From Rhodococcus triatomae BKS 15-14 (GTDB lineage: Bacteria; Actinomycetota; Actinomycetes; Mycobacteriales; Mycobacteriaceae), in assembly GCA_000341795.1 (NCBI GenBank), contig AODO01000004.1:1-34683 (forward strand): 34,683 nucleotides of DNA, written 5' to 3'. Below are positions 16,851-23,700 of the stretch, one piece after another; the stretch's first letter is position 1; each line of letters begins with the position of its first letter. The translations under genes and the position numbers were made by a program. Under the pieces are notes generated by a model. The model saw nothing but the letters and a program-made list of their open reading frames with translations. It did no database searches and was not told where the DNA came from.

Positions 16851-18405
16851 GCGACGCAACGTACTCGCGCACACGATGCTTCTGTACCTTTCCGGAGGCG
16901 GTGCGCGGGAAGTCGTCGACTTCGTGCAATTCCTCCGGCCACTTCTGACGGGCCACCCCGGCTGCCGCGAAGTGGCGACGGATCTCCGCGAGGTCGGGCA
17001 GCGAGAAGCCGGGCCGCACCCGCACCACCGCGGCCGGACGCTCACCGAGTCGGGGGTCCGGAACCGCTACGACAACGGCTTCCGCAATAGCGGGCACACT
17101 CGACAACGTGTCCTCCACGGCCGCTGCCGAGATGTTCTCGCCGCCTCGAATGACGATGTCGGACTTACGATCCGTGACGGTGAGATAGCCGTCGTCGTCG
17201 AGAACACCGATGTCGCCGGTGTGATACCAGCCGTCGTCGTCGAAAGCGCCGGCAGTCAGCTCGGCATCGGTGTAGCCCAGGCAGAGGTCCGGTCCACGGG
17301 TGAGGATCTCGCCATCGTCCCCGAGCCGAATCTCCACCCCCAGCCGGGCACACCCGTCTGTGCGGATCCGTTTGTCCACCGGCGCGGTGGTGAGGGCTCC
17401 TGTGACGGACGGGTGTTCGGTGCTGCCGTAGGACCGCGTGACGATCAGCCCCAGGTCGGTCAGCCGCTGCGCCACGGACACCGGCACGGCAGACCCTCCG
17501 AGTCCGACCGGGCCGAAGTGGCGTAGGTGAGCTTCGGTGAAATTCGGATGGTCGAGGAGGCTGGTGACGAAGTAGGGTGGGCCGCCGCCGATCGCAACGC
17601 CGTCCGTGTCCATCAGGTCCAGAACACGAGTCGGATTCCACTCGTCACACAGGTCCACCGGAGTGCCCTCGAGCACCGGGACGAGGAAGGCACCCAGCAT
17701 CCCGATGAAGTGACCGACCGGTAGCGCGGTGAGCTGGCGTCCACGTCCCGGCTCGTAGTACGACATCAACTGGCGTGTCTCGAACGCGAGCGTCTGGTGG
17801 CTGTGGACGACTCCCTTGGGTTCACGAGTGGTTCCCGACGTGAAAGCGATCAACGCCGGTTCGCGCGCGTCCACCGCCACGACATCGTGCATCGGCTCCG
17901 CGGCGAGCAGATCGTCGAAGTTGAGATCGACAACGCCTACGATCGGAATGTGTGCGCTGACTTCCGGCGCGTATTCCATTCGCCCGAACCGTGTCGCCGT
18001 GATGAACACCTGTGGCCTCGCCGCCCCGAGAATGAAGCCGAGTTCCTGCGGGCCGTAGAAGTGAACGATGGGAACCACCACGGCGCCGAGCAACGACGAG
18101 GCCCAGAATGTCGCCGCGGCCTCCATCCAGTTCGGCAACTGAAATGCGATCACGTCACCCGGACCGACACCGCGCTCCCGCAGCCCGCCCGCGAGCCTGC
18201 GCGCAACCGACTCCACCTCCGAGAACGTTCCGGAGTAGGGACGACTCGCGGAGTGCACCCGAAACCCGAGCCCTGCCGAGCTCTTCAGTCCCTCACCGAG
18301 GAGGTCACCGAGGGAATCCCGTGTCCACCAGCCATTTTCCTCGTAGCGTTTGCGCAAAACGTCGGGCAGCGCGCGTACGGGAAGTGCTTGATTCGTCGTA
18401 GTCAA
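16840..18405 (-). CDS. Acyl-CoA synthetase (AMP-forming)
   Basis: A 521-residue ANL-family acyl-CoA ligase that activates a carboxylic acid to its CoA thioester through an acyl-adenylate. Motifs are complete: P-loop FTSGTTREPKG (188-198), YGSTEHPSVTG (A5), GWYHTGDIGVLDDDGYL (A7), DRKSDIVIRGGENIS (A8) and the catalytic lysine Lys506 in TASGKVQKH. The start is the weak point: no ATG or GTG lies at the expected place, and TTG at 18405 (MTTTNQALPV) fits the family N-terminus best, with GGAG very close upstream. It heads the synthetase-CoA transferase-DUF35-Ltp operon and is the likely entry step into the CoA part of the pathway. Confidence 0.9.
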   Translation of the reverse strand: MTTTNQALPVRALPDVLRKRYEENGWWTRDSLGDLLGEGLKSSAGLGFRVHSASRPYSGTFSEVESVARRLAGGLRERGVGPGDVIAFQLPNWMEAAATFWASSLLGAVVVPIVHFYGPQELGFILGAARPQVFITATRFGRMEYAPEVSAHIPIVGVVDLNFDDLLAAEPMHDVVAVDAREPALIAFTSGTTREPKGVVHSHQTLAFETRQLMSYYEPGRGRQLTALPVGHFIGMLGAFLVPVLEGTPVDLCDEWNPTRVLDLMDTDGVAIGGGPPYFVTSLLDHPNFTEAHLRHFGPVGLGGSAVPVSVAQRLTDLGLIVTRSYGSTEHPSVTGALTTAPVDKRIRTDGCARLGVEIRLGDDGEILTRGPDLCLGYTDAELTAGAFDDDGWYHTGDIGVLDDDGYLTVTDRKSDIVIRGGENISAAAVEDTLSSVPAIAEAVVVAVPDPRLGERPAAVVRVRPGFSLPDLAEIRRHFAAAGVARQKWPEELHEVDDFPRTASGKVQKHRVREYVASRPR

Positions 18406-18544
18406 AACTCCACAACACCTTTCGAAGGTCCATGCAATGCGACTGCCGCTCGCCGTGATCCAGCACGCGACGAGCGGCGGTCGCGAGGGAGGACGAGGAG
18501 AGATCGAGCGCTTCCCATCGTGAAAGGTAAGCGCAGTTCGACGT

Positions 18545-18557
18545 AGAATGACGTTCT
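18545..18557. promoter_or_regulatory. AGAA-N5-TTCT operator upstream of acyl-CoA synthetase
   Basis: AGAATGACGTTCT matches the AGAA-N5-TTCT pattern exactly and shares the flanks TAGAA...TTCTCGC with the copy at 13876. It lies 140 bp before the synthetase start in a 236-bp gene-free stretch (18406-18641). No convincing -35/-10 pair was found beside it, and nothing else is recognised in the stretch apart from the hairpin at 18577-18599. Confidence 0.55.
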
Positions 18558-18576
18558 CGCCAAAGACTGCCACGGG

Positions 18577-18599
18577 CCGAGGGAATTCTCAACCCTCGG
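18577..18599 (-). terminator. Hairpin after the cupin gene
   Basis: A perfect 7-bp stem (CCGAGGG/CCCTCGG) with a 9-nt loop lies 42 bp after the cupin stop and before the synthetase operator. Its position between two leftward units suggests a terminator; the U-tract is poor (TCTTT a few bases on). Confidence 0.45.
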
Positions 18600-18641
18600 A
18601 GGGCTCCTTTCCGCCGGCCCGAGACGCATGGCGTCGAACAC

Positions 18642-19067
18642 CTACGTCGAGTGGCGACTCTCCCCCGACACCGCTCCGGCCTCGGCGACACGCTGGATCG
18701 CATCCATCAGTTGCTGCAACGCGTATGCGGGATTGAACTCCAGATGCCGTGCCGGCTCCGGGTATTCGAGGATGTGTCCTGCCGGGAAGAAGTACACTTC
18801 GCCCTCTCCGACCACTTCCTCCTCCCAATCCGTGTTCGGATAGCGAGCTTTGATCGTCCCCTCCAATACGTAGCCGTAGTGCGGACAGGGGCACAACCCT
18901 CCCGGGAGTCCGCCCAGCCGGTACAACTCGGCACAGTCGCGAGGAGCATCCGTCGTCGTGTAGCCGACTTCGAGATCTCCCCACTGCACCGACCGAAAGT
19001 GGTCCGTGGCGGCGGGCCAGCGGCCGCCGCCCCCGTTGGGGAGGTCGACGGGACGTGCGTGTGGCAT
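18642..19067 (-). CDS. Small cupin-fold protein paired with APH-type kinase
   Basis: A 141-residue single-domain protein with a cupin-like core: PCPHYGYVLEGTI (60-72), then EGEVYFFPAGHILEY (88-102). The normal HxH pair of motif 1 is reduced to one histidine (His63), flanked by Cys59 and Cys61; His98 and His108 are the other possible metal ligands. It follows the kinase gene at 19142-20209 by 74 bp and is read in the same direction. In the levulinate pathway of Pseudomonas putida a small protein (LvaB) is needed by the APH-type kinase LvaA and is encoded next to it. This pair looks analogous, but I cannot verify homology from sequence alone. Confidence 0.72.
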   Translation of the reverse strand: MPHARPVDLPNGGGGRWPAATDHFRSVQWGDLEVGYTTTDAPRDCAELYRLGGLPGGLCPCPHYGYVLEGTIKARYPNTDWEEEVVGEGEVYFFPAGHILEYPEPARHLEFNPAYALQQLMDAIQRVAEAGAVSGESRHST

Positions 19068-19095
19068 GAAGGAGTCTCCGTTCTTTCACGGGTTG

Positions 19096-19127
19096 CCGGC
19101 TGCCGACTGCCGGGAGCGGGCAGCCGG
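19096..19127 (-). other. Hairpin between kinase and cupin genes
   Basis: A perfect 9-bp stem (CCGGCTGCC/GGCAGCCGG) with a 14-nt loop sits in the 74-bp gap between the kinase stop and the cupin start. It could act as a partial terminator or RNA-stability element that sets different levels of the two proteins (inference). Confidence 0.45.
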
Positions 19128-19141
19128 GAGAGCCGTCCAGG

Positions 19142-20209
19142 TCAGGACACGGTCAGAGAGAGGGCACCGTGATCGGCGGCAGCGGTGCCGAGTCGATGCA
19201 GGAGGATCTCGATCAGCCGGGGGTCGACCTCGACCGTGATACCCCAGAGGAACATTCCACGCACGATGCCGTGGCCCAGGTCGTGCCACGCAGAGTCGAA
19301 GGACGGCGCGTCGACCCCGTGGAATGCGAGACGATCGAGGTAGTGCGACAGTAGGTCACGCTCCGCCCGTCGACGATCCTCGACGGTCAGCGCGGTCGCG
19401 ATGTGGGTACCGACGTCCAGGAACCATGGGCCCCTCTGCACCAACTGCCAGTCCACCAGGCACGGCGATCCGTCACGATCGAGAAAGAGGTTGCCGACGT
19501 GGGCGTCACCGTGAATGACACACCACTCGAACGAGGGCGGGTCAGCGGCGAGCGCTCCGATCAGATTCGAATAGACCTCGACGAGACGGGGCGCGTCACG
19601 CACCTCGCGCGGAACGCGTGCCCCGTTGTCACCATGGAGGTTTCGCTCGACCCGGGAGGTCACCTCGTCGATTCCCCAGGCACGGAGGGCGCCGGCGAGC
19701 TTCGGCTCCAACCATGGCGTGGCGGCCCATTTCGGACTGGTCCAGGTCGAGGCGTGCAGCAGGGCGAACTGGTCCAGGCTTTCGGCCACCTGGTCAGGGG
19801 TGAACCGACTCGCCGCGTCGAGAAAGCTCCCACCCTGCGCGACGATGTCCTCCGTGACAACGACACCGTGCCGGGTCTCGGGATCGAAGTCGGCGTACAC
19901 ACCGGGCAGCGTCCGGATGTCGCTCTCCGGCGCAAGATCACGGTAGAAGCACGCTTCCCGCTCCCCGATGAATCGCACATTCCGACCCTGTTCGTTGAAA
20001 TACCCCTTCACACACAGAGCCGCTGACGGTCCCTCGGGAGGGCCACCGACCCAGTCGATGCCGAAGCGCGCGTTGGTGGAAACCCGATCCACGACTGGTC
20101 CCGGCGTCACGCTCCTGACCTCGATCCCCGGATAACGGTCCTGGAGCGCGGCAGTGAGCCATTTCGGCGACAGAGCCTCTTCCAGGGTGTCCGGCACCCC
20201 GACGATCAT
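19142..20209 (-). CDS. APH-family small-molecule or acyl-CoA kinase (LvaA-like candidate)
   Basis: A 355-residue phosphotransferase with the aminoglycoside/choline-kinase fold. The catalytic loop is HGDAHVGNLF with His233, Asp235 and Asn240, followed by the metal-binding Asp253 (LVDWQ). Lys68 (ALCVKGYF) is the likely ATP-phosphate lysine and VVVTEDI (117-123) the hinge region. A position among acyl-CoA genes argues against antibiotic resistance. In lva-type and ACAD10/11-type pathways this fold phosphorylates the hydroxyl of a 4-hydroxyacyl-CoA, and a paired small protein gene fits that model. The substrate is inferred only. Two repeats of GTAGAACC lie upstream. Confidence 0.85.
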   Translation of the reverse strand: MIVGVPDTLEEALSPKWLTAALQDRYPGIEVRSVTPGPVVDRVSTNARFGIDWVGGPPEGPSAALCVKGYFNEQGRNVRFIGEREACFYRDLAPESDIRTLPGVYADFDPETRHGVVVTEDIVAQGGSFLDAASRFTPDQVAESLDQFALLHASTWTSPKWAATPWLEPKLAGALRAWGIDEVTSRVERNLHGDNGARVPREVRDAPRLVEVYSNLIGALAADPPSFEWCVIHGDAHVGNLFLDRDGSPCLVDWQLVQRGPWFLDVGTHIATALTVEDRRRAERDLLSHYLDRLAFHGVDAPSFDSAWHDLGHGIVRGMFLWGITVEVDPRLIEILLHRLGTAAADHGALSLTVS

Positions 20210-20295
20210 GAGCGTTCCCCCCGCTGCCGAGGGTCCGCGCTCCGGACCGGATGAGCAGTTGCCTGACCTTGTTCAACATATTGCCTGGTTGAAGT

Positions 20296-20330
20296 AGAAC
20301 CTGCTTTCTCCATAGGTAGAACCATAGTCT
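20296..20330. promoter_or_regulatory. Degenerate pair of AGAA-type operator sites upstream of the kinase
   Basis: Two GTAGAACC direct repeats 22 bp apart (20294, 20316) begin imperfect copies of the palindrome seen elsewhere. AGAACCATAGTCT (20318-20330) differs from AGAA-N5-TTCT at one arm base, and AGAACCTGCTTTCT (20296-20309) has one extra central base. On the minus strand a TATGGT -10-like box lies inside the first. The 21-22 bp spacing matches the tandem pair at 22344/22365. Confidence 0.45.
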
Positions 20331-20346
20331 CCATTCTCACTCAGTC

Positions 20347-20377
20347 CACCGTTGTTCGTAACGATTTCTCAACGGTG
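20347..20377 (-). terminator. Hairpin after the TetR gene
   Basis: An 8-bp perfect stem (CACCGTTG/CAACGGTG) with a 15-nt loop starts 15 bp beyond the TetR stop, at the end of the VOC-SDR-TetR unit. A factor-assisted or U-less terminator is likely. The kinase promoter follows directly. Confidence 0.5.
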
Positions 20378-20392
20378 ACGAGCCTGGTCGCG

Positions 20393-21025
20393 TCATTCGG
20401 AGGGACACGCACCAGGGCGCGACGCGGTTCGAAGGCAGAACGCGGCGATCCGCTCGACGTCGACGTCGCCGGGCACGGTCCCCTTCCACAGGTGATCGCT
20501 CAGTGCGCCGACGATCGCGTGTGCCGCCAGCGAGGCGTCGACATCCGGTTCGGGGCTGCCCAGTTCGGTGAACGGCTCCCGCAGCAGAGCCGCGAGCGGA
20601 CCGCTCGCCGACGGCGGTCCGTCGAGGGTGTCCGAGGTGAGCGCGCCCGCATTCCACAGCACCGCCCGCGTCGTCGCCGCCGAATCCTCCGACGCCTGCG
20701 ACAGCACACCCGAGACCCAGCTGCACACCTGCGCCTCCGGTGTCGACTCCTTCGACATCTGGTGTGCGACATAGGCAGTCAGCCGGTGCGTGCCGTCCTC
20801 CAGGATGGCCGCGACGAGTGTGTCCTTCGAGGCGAAGTGCCGGTAGAAGGCGTCGTTGGACAGGCCCGAGGCACGCACGATGTCCGCGACCCGCGGTCGT
20901 GAGGTGGTGCCGCGTTCTCCGATGACCTGCAGCGCGGCGTCGAGCAGGCGCCGCACCTCGTCGGCATAGCCGGATTCGCGCTTCGCCACCGATCGCTGCG
21001 CGATGCGGGCCACGACGTCGTTCAC
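20393..21025 (-). CDS. TetR-family regulator, best candidate for the AGAA-N5-TTCT regulon
   Basis: A 210-residue TetR-type protein. The GTG at 21025 overlaps the SDR stop (GTGA); an ATG at 21061 is less likely because it would lie inside the SDR gene. The helix-turn-helix is at about 43-63 (RPRVADIVRASGLSNDAFYR), followed by HFASKDTLVAAIL. The C-terminal domain is a generic ligand-binding bundle. It is the last gene of the VOC-SDR-TetR unit, whose promoter region contains two tandem AGAA-N5-TTCT palindromes, so autoregulation through these sites is plausible. An acyl-CoA intermediate is a likely inducer (inference). Confidence 0.87.
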   Translation of the reverse strand: MNDVVARIAQRSVAKRESGYADEVRRLLDAALQVIGERGTTSRPRVADIVRASGLSNDAFYRHFASKDTLVAAILEDGTHRLTAYVAHQMSKESTPEAQVCSWVSGVLSQASEDSAATTRAVLWNAGALTSDTLDGPPSASGPLAALLREPFTELGSPEPDVDASLAAHAIVGALSDHLWKGTVPGDVDVERIAAFCLRTASRPGACPSE

Positions 21026-21858
21026 CGTGCCTGACCTTCCCCCAGCCGGGTTGCGGCACACACCCCGCCGTCGACGAGCAGGTCGACACCGTTGAGAAAC
21101 GACGCCTCGTCGGACAGGGCGAACGCGACGGCAGCCGCGACTTCGGCCGCCCGGCCTGCCCGGCCGAGCGGGGTCCGCCGGACCATCGCCTCCATCGACG
21201 GATTGTGCTCGGACTCCTGACGTCCCTGCGGAGTGTCGATGATCCCGGGCGACACCGAGCAGGCCCGCGCCCCGACGGGTCCGAGCCGGATCGCCTCGCG
21301 CTGCGCGAACCGGCGGACCCCGTACTTCGCCCAGACGTACGCGGCGCCCGGGTGTTCGGCCTGGGCGCCGAGCACCGTGTGGATCCGATCGAGCAGGTCG
21401 GGGTGAAGCGGTTCGTCGAGAGCGGCGTCGAGCGCGGGCTCGGCGACGACGCCTGCGATGGTCGGTGCCATCGACGAGAAGTAGACGAACGCGGTGCCCG
21501 CAGTGGCGAGGGGACGCAGCGCCTCCGCCAGCAGTGCCGTTCCAACCAGGTCGACCTCGACGATCCGGCGCCAGTCGGCCATGGTCGGCGAGATGCCCGC
21601 GACGTGCGCGACCGCGCGGAGATCACCCAGTCCGGCGACCCGGTCCGCGAGACGGGCGAGCCCGGCTCGGTCGGTGACGTCGAGGTGGAACGGCTCGACC
21701 GTTGCCCCCTCGGAGGCCGACAGTTCCTCGGCGGCGAGCTGCGCGGCCTGCCCGTCGAGGTCGACGAGGAGCAGCGTGTCGACCATCGTTCCCACGCGAC
21801 GGGCGCATTCGAGGCCCATGCCACGGCCTGCGCCGGTCACCACGCCGACGGTGCTCAT
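21022..21858 (-). CDS. Short-chain dehydrogenase (3α-HSD/carbonyl reductase-like)
   Basis: A 278-residue SDR. The cofactor motif TGAGRGMG is at 8-15, VAHVAG at 83-88, Ser128/129 in YFSSM, and the catalytic pair Tyr174/Lys178 in YVWAK. A stretch of about 35 residues between the Ser and the Tyr (AEPALDAALDEPLHPDLLDRI) is longer than in classical SDRs and resembles the insertion of 3α-hydroxysteroid dehydrogenase/carbonyl reductase types. Coupled by 4-nt overlaps to the VOC gene before it and the TetR gene after it. It probably interconverts a hydroxy- and keto-intermediate; the substrate is unknown. Confidence 0.9.
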   Translation of the reverse strand: MSTVGVVTGAGRGMGLECARRVGTMVDTLLLVDLDGQAAQLAAEELSASEGATVEPFHLDVTDRAGLARLADRVAGLGDLRAVAHVAGISPTMADWRRIVEVDLVGTALLAEALRPLATAGTAFVYFSSMAPTIAGVVAEPALDAALDEPLHPDLLDRIHTVLGAQAEHPGAAYVWAKYGVRRFAQREAIRLGPVGARACSVSPGIIDTPQGRQESEHNPSMEAMVRRTPLGRAGRAAEVAAAVAFALSDEASFLNGVDLLVDGGVCAATRLGEGQAR

Positions 21859-22319
21859 GCGGACACCTCGCTCGCGGCAGGTGCCCAGCAGCGTTCCAGC
21901 CCGGCCTGCGATGCGCGACCGACGAGCTCGACACGGAAACCGGCGTCGCTGCGGAGGAACGCGAAAGACGGTCCGTCGGGGCCGCCGCGCGTCGCTTCCG
22001 TCTCGTAGCCGGCGGCGACCAGGTCCGCGGCATCCGCGGCGATGTCGTCGGACCAGTACCCGAGGTGGTGGATGCCCGCGCCGGCGACGGGCTCCCAGAA
22101 GGTGCCGGGGATGCTGCGCACGACCTCGAGACGAGGGGTGGTGATCGAGTACGCGCAGGACATCTCCACGTCGACGACGATGCCGTCCGGCAGGGTCACG
22201 GTGACCGGTCCACCGATCTGCGGTCCCCACTCGTACCCGAACCGAGCGGTGAGGCCCGCCCTCGTCGCGTCGGGATCGTGGGTGACGATCCCGACGTGGA
22301 AAAGATTGCCCGCCTTCAT
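21855..22319 (-). CDS. VOC-family (glyoxalase/dioxygenase-fold) protein
   Basis: A 154-residue vicinal-oxygen-chelate protein made of two βαβββ units. The metal-ligand pattern is visible: His8 (FHVGIVTHD), a residue in the LEVVRS strand (Glu65), His84/His85 (GIHHLGYW) and Glu131 (FRVELVG). Relatives include methylmalonyl-CoA epimerases, glyoxalases and lyases. An ATG at 22334 exists, but the ATG at 22319 is preferred because GGAAGGG precedes it at a suitable distance. It opens the leftward VOC-SDR-TetR unit and is divergent from the acyl-CoA dehydrogenase operon. Epimerisation of an acyl-CoA is one option; family membership is firmer than function. Confidence 0.85.
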   Translation of the reverse strand: MKAGNLFHVGIVTHDPDATRAGLTARFGYEWGPQIGGPVTVTLPDGIVVDVEMSCAYSITTPRLEVVRSIPGTFWEPVAGAGIHHLGYWSDDIAADAADLVAAGYETEATRGGPDGPSFAFLRSDAGFRVELVGRASQAGLERCWAPAASEVSA

Positions 22320-22343
22320 CGAAGCCCTTCCCAAACCACCGAA

Positions 22344-22377
22344 AGAATTGCATTCTGGATCCCGAGAAGCATATTCT
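22344..22377. promoter_or_regulatory. Tandem AGAA-N5-TTCT operators in the divergent VOC/ACAD promoter
   Basis: Two perfect palindromic copies, AGAATTGCATTCT (22344-22356) and AGAAGCATATTCT (22365-22377, extended to GAGAA...TTCTC at 22364-22378), with centres 21 bp apart, i.e. on the same face of the helix. A rightward promoter is visible: TTGCAT (22348-22353), 18 bp, TATTCT (22372-22377), so both boxes lie inside operator copies. A strong GAAGGAGG ribosome site follows before the ATG at 22399. Confidence 0.7.
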
Positions 22378-22398
22378 CACGATCGAGAAGGAGGCGCA

Positions 22399-23700
22399 AT
22401 GGCATGGGATTTCGAAACCGACCCCGAGTTCCAGGCGAAACTGGACTGGGCCGACACCTTCGTCCGGGAGGAGGTGGAACCCCTCGACCTGGTGTGGGAA
22501 CACGAGCAGTTCGCGCCGCTCGACGGCGGGCGCCGTAAGGCCGTCGATCCGCTCAAGCAGCAGGTCAGGGACCAGGGCCTCTGGGCGACGCACCTCGGCC
22601 CCGAGCTGGGGGGGCAGGGCTACGGCCAACTCAAGCTCGCGCTCCTCAACGAGATCCTCGGGAGGTCGTCGTGGGCGCCGGTCGTGTTCGGCTGCCAGGC
22701 GCCGGACACCGGCAACGCGGAGATCATCGCCCACTACGGCACCGAGGAACAGAAGCGGCGGTACCTGCAGCCACTGCTCGACGGGGAGCTGTTCTCCACG
22801 TACTCGATGACGGAACCACAGGCCGGAGCGGACCCGTCCGAGTTCACGACGCGGGCGGTACGCGACGGCGACCATTACGTCATCAACGGGTGGAAGTACT
22901 TCTCCTCCAACGCGAGCACGGCGTCGTTCCTGATCGTCATGGCCGTCACGGACCCGGACCTCGACACCTACCACCGGATGTCGATGTTCCTCGTCCCGAC
23001 GGACACACCGGGGATCGAGATCGTCCGAAACGTCGGCCTGGCAGGCGAACCGATGAACGGCGGATCCCATGCCCTCATCCACTACCAGGACGTCCGCGTC
23101 CCCGCCGAGGCACTCCTCGGCGGCGAGGGTCAGGCGTTCGCCATCGCGCAGACCCGCCTGGGCGGCGGTCGCATCCACCACGCCATGCGCACGATCGGAC
23201 TCGCCCAGAAGGCGCTGGACATGATGTGCGAGCGCGCGCTGAGCCGGACCACCGCCGGAAGCAGACTGTCCGACAAGCAATTCGTCCAGGGCTACATCGC
23301 CGAGTCGTACGCGCAGCTGACGCAGTTCCGGCTGTTCGTCCTGAACACCGCATGGAAGATCGACAAGTACAACGACTACAAGAAGGTCCGCAAGGACATC
23401 GCGACCGCGAAGATCGTCATGCCGACCGTCCTGCACGACATCGCGTGGCGCGCAATGCAGGTCCACGGCGCTCTCGGCGTCACCAACGAGATGCCTTTCT
23501 TCCGCATGATCAACGGTGCAGCCGTGATGGGCCTCGCCGACGGCCCCACCGAGGTCCACAAGGTGACCGTCGCCAAGCAGGTGCTGCGCGACCACCGCCC
23601 CAGTGACGACCTCTGGCCCACCGAATGGATCCCCCGCAAGCAAGCAGCCGCGCGGGAGAAGTTCGCCCAATTCCTCGAACTCGAAGTAGGTAACCTGTGA
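22399..23700 (+). CDS. Acyl-CoA dehydrogenase
   Basis: A 433-residue flavoprotein of the acyl-CoA dehydrogenase family, which introduces the α,β double bond in acyl-CoAs. The FAD-binding signature YSMTEPQAGADPSEF runs from about 135 to 149, followed by INGWKYFSSNAS; the C-terminal FAD-contact block is QVHGALGVTNEMPFF, then GPTEVHKVTVAKQVL. Length and the YSMTEPQAG motif resemble the ACAD10/11-like group. The ATG at 22399 has an excellent GAAGGAGG site; a longer open frame upstream is ignored because it crosses the operators. It overlaps the APH kinase gene by 4 nt, the gene pairing that is fused in mammalian ACAD10/11. It may therefore also act on phosphorylated hydroxyacyl-CoA (inference). 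Confidence 0.93.
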   Translation: MAWDFETDPEFQAKLDWADTFVREEVEPLDLVWEHEQFAPLDGGRRKAVDPLKQQVRDQGLWATHLGPELGGQGYGQLKLALLNEILGRSSWAPVVFGCQAPDTGNAEIIAHYGTEEQKRRYLQPLLDGELFSTYSMTEPQAGADPSEFTTRAVRDGDHYVINGWKYFSSNASTASFLIVMAVTDPDLDTYHRMSMFLVPTDTPGIEIVRNVGLAGEPMNGGSHALIHYQDVRVPAEALLGGEGQAFAIAQTRLGGGRIHHAMRTIGLAQKALDMMCERALSRTTAGSRLSDKQFVQGYIAESYAQLTQFRLFVLNTAWKIDKYNDYKKVRKDIATAKIVMPTVLHDIAWRAMQVHGALGVTNEMPFFRMINGAAVMGLADGPTEVHKVTVAKQVLRDHRPSDDLWPTEWIPRKQAAAREKFAQFLELEVGNL

